Shown here: positions 25,886 to 36,188 of the stretch, piece by piece | Numbering within the stretch: position 1 is the first letter of the stretch | Layout of the letters: each line of letters starts with the position of its first letter | DNA from: Phaeobacter gallaeciensis DSM 26640 | GTDB lineage: Bacteria > Pseudomonadota > Alphaproteobacteria > Rhodobacterales > Rhodobacteraceae | Assembly: GCF_000511385.1 (NCBI RefSeq) | Contig: NC_023137.1 | Coordinates: forward strand, 3,541,001 to 3,605,000 | Length of the DNA: 64,000 nt | Direction: 5' to 3' | Program-made: the position numbers and the translations under genes | The notes under the pieces: model-generated | Told to the model about the DNA's origin: nothing | Seen by the model: the letters and a program-made list of their open reading frames with translations, nothing else | The model's database searches: none

Positions 25886-26766
25886 TGCGCCGCTTTATCC
25901 TGATTGCCATTCCCTATGTCTGGCTGCTGGCGCTGTTTCTCGTGCCCTTTGCCATCGTCTTCAAAATCTCGCTGTCGGATGCCGCCGTTGCCCGCCCGCC
26001 CTATATGCCGCAGTTCGACTGGGTCACCGGTATCGGCGCCTTCCTTGCGGATCTCGATTTTGAGAATTTCACTTGGCTGACCGAAGATGACCTCTACTGG
26101 AAGGCCTATCTCAGTTCCTTACGTATCGCGGTGATTTCGACCATTCTGACCCTGCTCGTGGGCTATCCGATGGCTTACGGCATGGCACGCGCGCCTTCGG
26201 AATGGCGCCCAACGCTGATGATGCTGGTGATCCTGCCGTTCTGGACCAGCTTTCTGATCCGGGTCTATGCTTGGATGGGTATCCTGTCGAACGAAGGCCT
26301 TTTGAACCAATTCCTGATATGGGCCGGGCTGATTGATACGCCCCTGACGATCCTGAACACCAATACAGCTGTCTATATCGGTATCGTCTACACCTATCTG
26401 CCGTTCATGATTCTGCCGATTTACTCCGCTTTGGAACGGCTGGATGGTTCGCTCATTGAGGCCGCCGAAGATCTGGGCTGCTCGCGTATGGAGGCCTTCT
26501 GGCTGGTCACCATTCCCCTGTCCCGCGCAGGTATCATCGCGGGCTGTTTCCTCGTCTTCATTCCGACACTCGGCGAATTTGTGATCCCATCGCTGCTGGG
26601 TGGATCTGACACGTTGATGATTGGCAAGGTATTGTGGGAAGAGTTCTTTTCCAACCGCGACTGGCCTGTGGCCTCGGCGGTGGCAGTTGTGCTCCTGCTG
26701 ATCCTGATCGTACCCATCGTGCTGTTCCAGCGGAACCAGCAAAAACAACAGGAGGCGGACCAATGA
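25885..26766 (+). CDS. potH: Putrescine ABC transporter permease
   Basis: A 293-residue permease with six predicted helices. The first is LIAIPYVWLLALFLVPFAIV, and the ATPase-docking loop is EAAEDLGCSRMEAFWLVTIP near residues 192-211. LPFWTSFLIRVYAW and YTYLPFMILPIYSALERL are typical PotB/PotH segments. It is coupled to potG by a TAATG overlap and to potI by ATGA. Confidence 0.93.
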   Translation: MRRFILIAIPYVWLLALFLVPFAIVFKISLSDAAVARPPYMPQFDWVTGIGAFLADLDFENFTWLTEDDLYWKAYLSSLRIAVISTILTLLVGYPMAYGMARAPSEWRPTLMMLVILPFWTSFLIRVYAWMGILSNEGLLNQFLIWAGLIDTPLTILNTNTAVYIGIVYTYLPFMILPIYSALERLDGSLIEAAEDLGCSRMEAFWLVTIPLSRAGIIAGCFLVFIPTLGEFVIPSLLGGSDTLMIGKVLWEEFFSNRDWPVASAVAVVLLLILIVPIVLFQRNQQKQQEADQ

Positions 26767-27578
26767 CCCGATTGAGCTGGTTCAACACCGTTTCGCTGAC
26801 TTTGGGGTTTGCGTTTCTGTATATCCCGATGGTGATCCTGATCATCTTCAGCTTCAATGAAAGCAAACTGGTCACCGTATGGGCAGGATTCTCCGTCAAA
26901 TGGTACGGCGAATTGCTGCAGAACGAGGCGTTTCTGAATGCAGCCTGGGTGACGCTGAAGGTCGCGGTGTTGTCCTCGACCATCGCAACTGTGCTGGGCA
27001 CCATCGCCGCTTATGTCCTGGTGCGCGGCGGGCGTTTTTTGGGCCGCACACTGTTTTCGGGTATGATCTATGCACCACTGGTGATGCCGGAAGTGATCAC
27101 CGGCCTGTCGCTGCTGCTTTTGTTCATCGGCATCGGTCTGGATCGTGGCGTGATGACCATCGTGCTGGCACATACGACCTTTTCGATGTGCTACGTCTCG
27201 GTCGTCGTCTCCTCACGGCTGGTGACCTTTGATCGCTCTCTGGAAGAGGCTGCGCTGGATCTGGGTTGCTCTGCGGCTGAGGCGTTCCGCCTCGTGACGT
27301 TGCCGATCATCGCACCTGCGGTGATCTCTGGCTGGCTTTTGGCCTTCACTCTGTCGCTGGACGATCTGGTCATTGCGTCCTTCACATCAGGACCTGCGGC
27401 AACCACGCTCCCGATCAAGATCTTCTCTGCGGTGCGGCTGGGGGTCAGCCCGGAAATCAACGCCCTTTCTACAATTATGATCGCCATTGTAACGGTCGGC
27501 GTGGTCACCGCCTCGCTGGTCACCAAACGCCAACTGGTACGCCAGCGCCGCGACGAGCAAAACGCCGAACGCAGCTAA
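26763..27578 (+). CDS. potI: Putrescine ABC transporter permease
   Basis: A 271-residue permease, partner of PotH. The first helix is LTLGFAFLYIPMVILIIFSF, and the docking loop reads EAALDLGCSAAEAFRLVTLP. SGWLLAFTLSLDDLVIASF is the PotC/PotI signature. The start ATG overlaps the potH stop as ATGA; an in-frame ATG upstream at 26634 lies wholly within potH and is not used. It is the last gene of the potFGHI operon. Confidence 0.93.
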   Translation: MTRLSWFNTVSLTLGFAFLYIPMVILIIFSFNESKLVTVWAGFSVKWYGELLQNEAFLNAAWVTLKVAVLSSTIATVLGTIAAYVLVRGGRFLGRTLFSGMIYAPLVMPEVITGLSLLLLFIGIGLDRGVMTIVLAHTTFSMCYVSVVVSSRLVTFDRSLEEAALDLGCSAAEAFRLVTLPIIAPAVISGWLLAFTLSLDDLVIASFTSGPAATTLPIKIFSAVRLGVSPEINALSTIMIAIVTVGVVTASLVTKRQLVRQRRDEQNAERS

Positions 27579-27581
27579 GCA

Positions 27582-28643
27582 TCAGCCCGCGTCCCACTCC
27601 GGGGCGCGGGCCAGCCCCAGCGCCTCAAGCTGACTTGACCCCTCATAGCGCAGCGCCTTGTCGTGCCAGAGGTCCGGCCCGGCCGCCAATTGATCATAGT
27701 AACCTTCGAACTGATGCGGCTGACCGAAGTGCTGACCGCGCTGTTTTTCGATCCGCGCTTTCTCCGTGATCTCAGGCAGGAATTTGCTGTGCAGAAGCAC
27801 CCCGGATGGCAGAACACCATTCGGCCCATCATAGAGTGCATTGAGCCGTCGCGGCAGCGCCGCATGAGTGGAATTGGTGTAGACGTAGCGGCGATCCCAT
27901 TTGATCAACGGCAATTTGTTTAATGTCGGCGCGCGCTGTGGGTCATCTGAAAAAAACACCCGGTCCCGCGTGCCGCCCTGCACCCACAGATTGCCCCGTG
28001 GTGTCTGCCGGACCCCGCGATAGGGACCGCAATCAAACCACGGCAAGACATCGCGGGGATCATCGCCGGGCGAGTAGTTCACCTTTCCCAGCGGCCCCTT
28101 GGGGAAAAGATCCAGCATCAGCGCGCCAAAGCCAATCCTGCCCTGACGGTCCAGCCAATGAGTCAATCCGCGCAAGCCATGTTGCGCATCACCGCCAAAC
28201 ACCAACAATTCGTCTGCATCAACACTTAAGCACCAGCGACGGTGACCATAGCGGATCTGCAGCCAGGTCGCCCAATCCAGACCAAATCGCGCATCCCGGT
28301 AGCTTGCTGTCGTGTGCCAGAGTGAAACATCCGGTTGAGCAGCAAGATATTCCGCCCCCCCATCATCACTGTCGTTGTCAACGATCAGAAAGTGATCAAC
28401 ACCCAGATCACGGTAGAACTTGAGGAAGAAAGGGAGCCGGGCCGCTTCGTTTCTCATTACGGTGATGGCAATCACCCCATCTGCCGTCAGATCGACAGTA
28501 TGATCTGCCACCAGTCTCAGTTGATGACGTGCCCGGAACGCCCGCCAAAGCAACCGCCGACGCTGCCATCTGAGCCGATAAGCCGCCGCCAGCGAAATAT
28601 CCGGCAGCGGCACAGAACCCGGAGCCATTGTTGGCCCCGTCAT
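27582..28643 (-). CDS. Glycosyltransferase family 2-like protein
   Basis: A 353-residue probable glycosyltransferase. It shows a GT-A start (VIAITVMRNEAARLPFFLKFYRDLG near residue 55), VDHFLIVDNDSDDGG, and a nucleotide-sugar metal motif in LSVDADELLVF near residue 145. This pattern fits the Glyco_tranf_2_4 group found in alphaproteobacterial surface-polysaccharide loci. No transmembrane segment is seen, so it is likely a cytoplasmic or membrane-associated enzyme. ATG 28643 begins one base after the galE stop, so the two are probably co-transcribed. Donor and acceptor are unknown. Confidence 0.75.
   Translation of the reverse strand: MTGPTMAPGSVPLPDISLAAAYRLRWQRRRLLWRAFRARHQLRLVADHTVDLTADGVIAITVMRNEAARLPFFLKFYRDLGVDHFLIVDNDSDDGGAEYLAAQPDVSLWHTTASYRDARFGLDWATWLQIRYGHRRWCLSVDADELLVFGGDAQHGLRGLTHWLDRQGRIGFGALMLDLFPKGPLGKVNYSPGDDPRDVLPWFDCGPYRGVRQTPRGNLWVQGGTRDRVFFSDDPQRAPTLNKLPLIKWDRRYVYTNSTHAALPRRLNALYDGPNGVLPSGVLLHSKFLPEITEKARIEKQRGQHFGQPHQFEGYYDQLAAGPDLWHDKALRYEGSSQLEALGLARAPEWDAG
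27585..27611 (-). terminator. Weak inverted repeat at the potI/glycosyltransferase junction
   Basis: GCCCGCG and CGCGGGC form a 7-base stem inside the last codons of the glycosyltransferase gene, where potI and that gene converge with 3 bases between them. There is no T-run on either side. It could slow convergent polymerases but is not a canonical terminator. Confidence 0.3.
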
Positions 28644-28644
28644 C

Positions 28645-29628
28645 TTAACGCTCGTAGGCACCGGCTTTGTGCCAGCCCCAGGCATCCGCAATCATCGTCT
28701 CAAGATCGGAACGGGTCGGCTCCCAGCCTAGCAGCGTTGCCGCCCGCACAGAACCCGAAACCAGCTTGGTGCAATCCCCGGCGCGCCGCGGCCCAATGGA
28801 ATGCGGCACAGATTTGCCGGTTGTCGCTTCGGCCTTGTCCATCACTTCGCGCACCGAAAACCCGGTGCCTGTCCCCAGATTGAAGACCTGACTGCCCTTA
28901 CCGTCTTTCAACCATTTCAGGCCCAAAACATGGGCATCGACCAGATCGCAGACATGCACATAATCGCGTACGCAAGTCCCATCCGGCGTGTCGTAATCGG
29001 TTCCGAAAATCGTCAGCGCATCACGCTTGCCATCAATCGCGTCCAGAACCAGCGGCACCAGATGAGTCTCGGGACGATGGAATTCGCCGACCTCAGCCTC
29101 CGGATCAGCACCCGCCACGTTGAAATAGCGGAAGATCACTGATCGCAGCCCGTGCGACGCACCGAAGTCGCGCAGGATATCCTCAACCGCACGTTTGGAG
29201 GCGCCATAGGCATTCAGCGGCACCTGCGGCGTGCTTTCGTCCAGCACCACATTGTCATGCTCCCCGTAGGTGGCACAGGTGGAGGAGAACACGAAATCAA
29301 GGCATCCGGCTGCTACCGCCGCTTCGATCAAAGTGAGGGAGCCACCAACATTATTGGCCCAGTAGCGACCCGGCTCACTCATGGCTTCGCCCACCTGACT
29401 CAATGCGGCGAAATGCATAACCGCCGCAGGCTGGTATTTGGCAAAAACTTCGTCCAGTCGCGCGCGATCTCTCAGATCCCCCTTCTCGAAGGGGCCGAAC
29501 TTCACCGCGTCCTGCCAGCCGGTTACCAGATTGTCATAGGTCACAGGTGTGAACCCGGCCGCGCGTAGCGCCTTGCAAGCGTGGGAACCGATATAGCCGG
29601 CCCCACCGGTCACCAGAATATATGTCAA
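28645..29628 (-). CDS. galE: UDP-glucose 4-epimerase
   Basis: A 327-residue short-chain dehydrogenase-type epimerase interconverting UDP-glucose and UDP-galactose. The NAD loop TGGAGYIGSHACKAL is at the N terminus, and the catalytic Tyr-Lys pair lies in NAYGASKRAVE near residue 145-151. FRYFNVAGADP is a GalE signature. The frame opens further upstream, but the fold starts at TYILVTGG, which uses TTG at 29628 with AGGAAA about 8 bases before it. It lies between galU and a glycosyltransferase gene, consistent with making surface-polysaccharide precursors. Confidence 0.92.
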   Translation of the reverse strand: MTYILVTGGAGYIGSHACKALRAAGFTPVTYDNLVTGWQDAVKFGPFEKGDLRDRARLDEVFAKYQPAAVMHFAALSQVGEAMSEPGRYWANNVGGSLTLIEAAVAAGCLDFVFSSTCATYGEHDNVVLDESTPQVPLNAYGASKRAVEDILRDFGASHGLRSVIFRYFNVAGADPEAEVGEFHRPETHLVPLVLDAIDGKRDALTIFGTDYDTPDGTCVRDYVHVCDLVDAHVLGLKWLKDGKGSQVFNLGTGTGFSVREVMDKAEATTGKSVPHSIGPRRAGDCTKLVSGSVRAATLLGWEPTRSDLETMIADAWGWHKAGAYER

Positions 29629-29724
29629 AGCAGCGTTTTCCTGATCAAAAGGCCGGACGTTGCTGCCCGGCCACCCAAAATTCACATGTACCAATCTTCG
29701 CCCCTCGCGGCGAAGTGGCAGGTC

Positions 29725-30618
29725 TTATTGCGCCGCCTTATCAACCTGCGCAATCTGATTGATATAGCACATCAGATCATCACGCAGTTCTTCCCGCGCC
29801 AGCGCAAAGGCAACCGTTGCCTGCAGGAAGCCCGCCTTGGACCCACAGTCAAACCGCTGACCACGGAACCGATAGCCATAGACCGGCACATCATCGGCAA
29901 TGTCTTCAGCAATCGCATCGGTCAGTTGGATCTCACCACCGGCACCCTGCTTCTTCTTGTTAAGATTGCGCAGCACAGAAGGGGCCAGAATATAGCGGCC
30001 AATCACCGCCAGATTGGATGGTGCGTCATCAGCTTTGGGCTTCTCAACCATGCCATTCACAGACACCACCGATCCCATGTCATCACGCACATCCAGCACC
30101 CCGTAGGATGATGTTTGTTCCGGGGGGACTTCCATGGCTGCAACCATATTGCCGCCGGTTTCCTCATAGGCCTCAACCATCTGCTTGAGGCAGGGCGTTT
30201 CCGCTGCGATCACGTCATCGGGCAGGATCACCGCAAAGGGTTCATTGGCGATCAGGCGGCGCGCGCACCAAACCGCATGACCAAGGCCCAGCGCCTGATG
30301 CTGACGAATATAAGCAATCGCACCGGAATCCATATTGGTCGCCTTCAGGATGTCCAGCAGGTCATCCTTGCCCTTCTTGCGCAGCTCCTGCTCGAGCATG
30401 GGCGAATGGTCGAAATAATCCTCAAGCGCACCTTTACCGCGCGAGGTGACAAAGATGAATTCCTTGATCCCGGCTTCACGCGCCTCATCAATGGCATATT
30501 GGACCAGCGGACGATCAACCAGTGTCATGATTTCTTTGGGAACAGATTTGGTTGCCGGCAAGAACCGCGTCCCAAGTCCAGCCACCGGAAAAATTGCCTT
30601 CGTTACTTTTTTACGCAT
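29725..30618 (-). CDS. galU: UTP-glucose-1-phosphate uridylyltransferase
   Basis: A 297-residue nucleotidyltransferase making UDP-glucose from UTP and glucose 1-phosphate. The activation loop AGLGTRFLPATKSVPKEIM starts at about residue 14. DRPLVQYAIDEA, FVTSRGKGALEDYFD and LPDDVI follow, and the C-terminal part includes RGQRFDCGSKAGFLQA. Length is typical. It is followed by galE, which uses its product. A TTTGTCA/TGACAAA inverted repeat lies 43 bases upstream. Confidence 0.95.
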   Translation of the reverse strand: MRKKVTKAIFPVAGLGTRFLPATKSVPKEIMTLVDRPLVQYAIDEAREAGIKEFIFVTSRGKGALEDYFDHSPMLEQELRKKGKDDLLDILKATNMDSGAIAYIRQHQALGLGHAVWCARRLIANEPFAVILPDDVIAAETPCLKQMVEAYEETGGNMVAAMEVPPEQTSSYGVLDVRDDMGSVVSVNGMVEKPKADDAPSNLAVIGRYILAPSVLRNLNKKKQGAGGEIQLTDAIAEDIADDVPVYGYRFRGQRFDCGSKAGFLQATVAFALAREELRDDLMCYINQIAQVDKAAQ

Positions 30619-30660
30619 ATCGCACTCTCATTGTCTATTTCTCAAACCGTTCTGATGCGG

Positions 30661-30690
30661 TTTGTCAGTGGTGGCCGATTTGGTGACAAA
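30661..30690 (-). promoter_or_regulatory. Inverted repeat upstream of galU
   Basis: TTTGTCA (30661-30667) and TGACAAA (30684-30690) form perfect 7-base arms separated by 16 bases, in the 186-base gap between kdsB and galU. It may be an operator or a transcript hairpin; no T-run follows. I see no other clear element in this gap. Confidence 0.3.
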
Positions 30691-30804
30691 ACCTGCCTCG
30701 AAAGACCGATCCAAGTATTCCGCAGGCAATTCAGAAAATATACCCCCAGTCACTTTTCGCTCACGACCTTCCCTAAGATGTTTCATTTTACCGACAATTC
30801 GGGC

Positions 30805-31605
30805 CTATTTGTGACCCATCTTTTTCATCATCGCCTCAATCAGTGGAACGTCTTCGGGGTTGTTCAGCTCCCAGAATTCACGTCCGCGCGCCTCAACCTC
30901 CACACAGAGGATCTTGCGCCCATTCTCCAGAAAACGCAGCTGCTCCAGCCCCTCCAGCGTCTCCAAGGGGCCGACTGGCCAGCCTGGATAAGCACTGAGC
31001 GCGTCTGGCCGGTAGGCATAGACCCCGACGTGATGGAACACCGGGGTGTCCTGATCCGCCTCATAGGTCGCCGAGGTGAACGGCACCACTTCCTTCGAGA
31101 AGTAGAGCGCGTTGTTATCCCGCCCGAACACAGCGGTGGTGCCTCCAACGCGACCGGCCTTACGGTCCGCCAGAAGACTGTTCAGTGTCGCCCCGTCGCA
31201 ACGCAACACCGGTGTTGCCAGCCCCTTGTCAGGGGCACCGCGCAGGCCCGAGATCAGATCTTCGACAAACCAATGCGGCGTCAGCGGCGCGTCCCCTTGC
31301 AGGTTCACGACGATATCGTAGCCTCCGCCAAGATTGGCCAACGCCTCCGCACAGCGCTCGGTCCCATTGCCGCAGCTTTCCGAGGTCATCACAACTTCGG
31401 CGCCGAACCCTGTCGCAGCGTCGCGAATCCGCTCATCATCAGTGGCCACCACCACACGGTCGACACCATTGACAGCCATGGCAGCGCGCCAGGATCGCTC
31501 AATCAGCGTTTGGCTCTCTCCGCTGGCACCGGTCAAGGCAACAAGCGGCTTGCCAGGATACCGTGTGGAGGCGTAGCGGGCGGGGATGACAATCAGAACG
31601 GACAT
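30805..31605 (-). CDS. kdsB: 3-deoxy-manno-octulosonate cytidylyltransferase
   Basis: A 266-residue enzyme that activates Kdo to CMP-Kdo for lipopolysaccharide or capsule synthesis. The nucleotide-binding loop is IPARYASTRYPGKPL near residues 6-20. VVVATDDERI and NLQGDAPL (the metal-binding aspartate) and the C-terminal HHVGVYAYR segment are family landmarks. Its ATG overlaps the cysQ stop by one base (TGATG), so the two are translated together. Confidence 0.92.
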   Translation of the reverse strand: MSVLIVIPARYASTRYPGKPLVALTGASGESQTLIERSWRAAMAVNGVDRVVVATDDERIRDAATGFGAEVVMTSESCGNGTERCAEALANLGGGYDIVVNLQGDAPLTPHWFVEDLISGLRGAPDKGLATPVLRCDGATLNSLLADRKAGRVGGTTAVFGRDNNALYFSKEVVPFTSATYEADQDTPVFHHVGVYAYRPDALSAYPGWPVGPLETLEGLEQLRFLENGRKILCVEVEARGREFWELNNPEDVPLIEAMMKKMGHK

Positions 31606-32402
31606 CAGGCTTTCTTCAGCTCCACACCCGGCGCATAGGCAATAAAGAAGGGGTTTGCGAATCCATCCTTGCCGTAGGTGAGTGGGCTGTGGTCATCGAA
31701 ACGCACCACCTGACCACCAGCGCCACACAGAACAGCATGGCCAGCTGCGGTGTCCCATTCCATGGTGCGGCCAACCCGTGGATAGAGATCAGCTTCTCCG
31801 GTGGCGACCAGACAGAACTTCAACGACGAGCCTGCGCTTTTGCTGTCTTTCACCGCATATTTATTAATGTAGTCATCAGTCGCCTGATCACGGTGAGATT
31901 TGGAGGCAACCACCATCAGCGCATCATTGTCGCTATCTGCGACGCGAATGGGTTTGATTTCTCCCATCGTGGTGGGATCAAACGCACCGGTCTCCTCAAC
32001 CGCAGCCCCATCGGCCAGCGTAAAGAACATCCGCGACCGCGCCGGAGCATAGACCACACCACGGGTCGGCACGCCGTTTTCAACCAGCGCGATATTGACG
32101 GTGAAGTCACCGCGGCGATGGATGAACTCCTTGGTTCCATCCAAGGGGTCAACGATCAGGAAGGTGTCGCCGCTCTTGCTATGCGAATCGGCCTGTTCTT
32201 CAGTCACCAGCATCACATCCGGAAATGCCGCCCGCAGCCCTGCGGAGATCAGGGCGTCGGCGGCCTCATCGGCGGCCGTGACCGGGCTTTCATCCGACTT
32301 CACCTTCACCTCGAATTCGTCCGAGTTGTAGATCTCCATGATCTTCTCTCCGGCTTCGATCGCCAATCGGCGGATTACCGGAATAAGGTCATCATATGTC
32401 AC
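31605..32402 (-). CDS. cysQ: 3'(2'),5'-bisphosphate nucleotidase
   Basis: A 265-residue inositol-monophosphatase-fold enzyme. It hydrolyses PAP to AMP, removing a by-product of sulfate activation. Metal-binding motifs are visible: TEEQ near residue 70, VDPLDGTKEF near 88-97, and EWDTAAGHAVL near 213. The frame opens far upstream, but GTG 32402 (TYDDLIPVIRR) matches the family start and has GGAGAG six bases before it. The one-base overlap with kdsB suggests a shared operon with polysaccharide precursor genes. Confidence 0.9.
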   Translation of the reverse strand: MTYDDLIPVIRRLAIEAGEKIMEIYNSDEFEVKVKSDESPVTAADEAADALISAGLRAAFPDVMLVTEEQADSHSKSGDTFLIVDPLDGTKEFIHRRGDFTVNIALVENGVPTRGVVYAPARSRMFFTLADGAAVEETGAFDPTTMGEIKPIRVADSDNDALMVVASKSHRDQATDDYINKYAVKDSKSAGSSLKFCLVATGEADLYPRVGRTMEWDTAAGHAVLCGAGGQVVRFDDHSPLTYGKDGFANPFFIAYAPGVELKKA

Positions 32403-32536
32403 AAACGCTCTCCCTGACCGGGTTTGGTTGATTACAGCAGTTGTCCCCCTTATGGTCGCGGGGAAAGGGAACAGCAAGATTTCCGTGGTAACGATAAGCA
32501 GAGTTTCACCTAAAGCAGGTCAGGCTAAGCAACTTC

Positions 32537-33358
32537 ATGTTCGAGCAGCGCCACAAACGGTCCCGTCTCAGCAGCCTCATCGCCATGGGTGAGGTTGTGT
32601 TTCATTCCGTGGCGCGCAGTGTGCGTTCCAAACATAACAATGCCTTCATGGCGCTTGCACTTAATTTGACGCAGGCCGTGATGTTCGTCGTTGTCTTTTA
32701 CCTGATGTTCTCGCTGCTTGGTTTACGCGGCGCAGCCATTCGTGGTGATTTCCTGCTCTATGTCATGTCAGGCGTCTTTCTGTTTCTGACTCACACCAAG
32801 GCTGTCGCGGCTGTATCAGGCGCCGAGGGGCCGAGCAGCCCAATGATGCAACATGCGCCAATGAACACCATCGTTGCCATTCTTTCAGCCGCACTTGGGT
32901 CGCTGTACATTCAGGTGCTGTCGATGCTGATCATCCTGTTTGTCTATCACGTCGCCTTCACCCCGATTGAAATCGAAGAGCCAATCGCAGCCTTTGGCAT
33001 GGTGCTGCTCTCCTGGATCACAGGCGCTGCGGTAGGTTTGATCCTGCTGGTCATGAAACCTTGGTCGCCGGGGACCGTGGGCATTATTTCGACGATCTAT
33101 CAGCGGGCCAATATGATCGCCTCGGGCAAGATGTTTCTGGCCAACACCCTGCCCAGTTTCATGCTGTCGATGTTTGACTGGAATCCGCTGTTTCACTGTA
33201 TTGATCAGGCGCGAGGATTTGTGTTCATCAACTACAATCCTCATTTCAGCAATTGGCAATATGCCTGCTGGGTCGCCCTGGTACTGATCATGATTGGCCT
33301 GATGGGGGAGTTTTACACGCGCCGCCGTGCCTCGATCAGCTGGGGAGCAAAACGCTAG
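32537..33358 (+). CDS. ABC-2 type permease, KpsM-like polysaccharide export family
   Basis: A 273-residue inner-membrane protein with about six hydrophobic segments, including NLTQAVMFVVVFYLMFSLLG, LLYVMSGVFLFLTH and ISTIYQRANMIASGKMFLANTLP. The last region and the C-terminal NPLFHCIDQARGFVFINYNPHF are typical of capsule or polysaccharide exporters. No ATPase partner gene lies in this window, which is unusual for the family, so it would need a distant ATPase. It is divergent from cysQ and neighbours kdsB and galU, fitting a surface-glycan role. Confidence 0.75.
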   Translation: MFEQRHKRSRLSSLIAMGEVVFHSVARSVRSKHNNAFMALALNLTQAVMFVVVFYLMFSLLGLRGAAIRGDFLLYVMSGVFLFLTHTKAVAAVSGAEGPSSPMMQHAPMNTIVAILSAALGSLYIQVLSMLIILFVYHVAFTPIEIEEPIAAFGMVLLSWITGAAVGLILLVMKPWSPGTVGIISTIYQRANMIASGKMFLANTLPSFMLSMFDWNPLFHCIDQARGFVFINYNPHFSNWQYACWVALVLIMIGLMGEFYTRRRASISWGAKR

Positions 33359-33377
33359 ACCACGGATAGCCCACCGT

Positions 33378-33980
33378 TCAGGTCACCACGCGCAGGGTCA
33401 GATTGATCCGCCCGCCCTTTGGCAGCAGGCGTGAGGATTTGAACCGAATGCGATCCACCCCGTGATAAGTCAGCCGGGCTTCCCCGCCCATCACGACCAC
33501 ATCACCTGAGTTCAACCAGATCGTGTCGGTCTTGCCGCCGCGCGATGAATTGCCAATCCGCAGCAAACCGTCATCCCCAAGAGAAATGGACACCACCGGA
33601 TAGGAGAAATCCGCCTCATCCTTGTCCTGATGCAAGCCCATCCGGGCCCCTTCACCATAATAATTGATCAGACAGCAATCCGGCTGCCGTTCCAACCTAG
33701 TAGTGACTCGCCAGATGTCCAGAATCTCTGTTGGGATCTCAGGCCAGCGGCGCCCGGTCGGATGGCGCTCTTCATAGCGGTATCCATCCCGGTCACTGAT
33801 CCAGCCATAGGCCCCGGCTGACGTCATCCGCACAGACATCTTACCGCCACCGGGCACCTCGGGTGAAAACAGTGGTGCTGCACGCAGAACCGGACGCAGG
33901 CACTCAATCAGCCGCTGCTGCCCATCCATATCCAGAAGGGGTTTTGTCAGCTCAAACCCCCGCAATCGCAACTTCATCAT
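33378..33980 (-). CDS. alkB: Alpha-ketoglutarate-dependent DNA dealkylase
   Basis: A 200-residue AlkB-type Fe(II)/2-oxoglutarate dioxygenase that reverses N-alkyl damage in DNA or RNA. The iron ligands are His117 and Asp119 in GLHQDKDEADF and His173 in TYHGVDRIRF. The 2-oxoglutarate arginine lies in the C-terminal GGRINLTLRV. NYYGEGARMGLHQD matches the family. I chose ATG 33980 (two ATGs in tandem); codons upstream to 34067 encode an Arg-rich stretch outside the family. Confidence 0.9.
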   Translation of the reverse strand: MMKLRLRGFELTKPLLDMDGQQRLIECLRPVLRAAPLFSPEVPGGGKMSVRMTSAGAYGWISDRDGYRYEERHPTGRRWPEIPTEILDIWRVTTRLERQPDCCLINYYGEGARMGLHQDKDEADFSYPVVSISLGDDGLLRIGNSSRGGKTDTIWLNSGDVVVMGGEARLTYHGVDRIRFKSSRLLPKGGRINLTLRVVT

Positions 33981-34052
33981 CACTGTTAGCCCGTTCTTAA
34001 CCGCTCCCCTGTCAAAAACCGCTGTAATTCGCGAAACAGGACGCGATCTGGC

Positions 34053-34083
34053 GGTTGCAGGGGGCATTTGTGCTCCCTATATA
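34053..34083 (+). promoter_or_regulatory. Possible heat-shock (RpoH-type) promoter of dnaK
   Basis: GGTTGCAG at 34053-34060 and CCCTATATA at 34075-34083 are 14 bases apart, which resembles the RpoH pattern of a CTTGAA-like -35 and a CCCCATAT-like -10 in spacing and -10 character. It is 110 bases upstream of dnaK. The -35 match is only partial. Confidence 0.4.
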
Positions 34084-34192
34084 CGCCGGGAAGCGGTGAG
34101 GTGCAGACCAAACCGCAACTGAATCGGGGCCGGAATGCCAAAATGGGTTCAGACCTCGGGTAATCGCCTTAGAAAGTAAAAAGGGATCGAAC

Positions 34193-36112
<1,920 letters not shown>

Positions 36113-36127
36113 GGTCTGATTTTGGCC

Positions 36128-36164
36128 AGAGCGGGCCGGTCCGAACTCCGGGCCGGCCCGCTCT
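36128..36164 (+). terminator. dnaK-dnaJ intercistronic hairpin
   Basis: AGAGCGGGCCGG and CCGGCCCGCTCT form a perfect 12-base GC-rich stem with a 13-base loop between dnaK and dnaJ. There is no T-run. Such a hairpin could lower dnaJ expression or protect dnaK mRNA, matching the usual excess of DnaK over DnaJ. Confidence 0.7.
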
Positions 36165-36188
36165 CGTTGCGGCAAAAGGGGTATTCCG

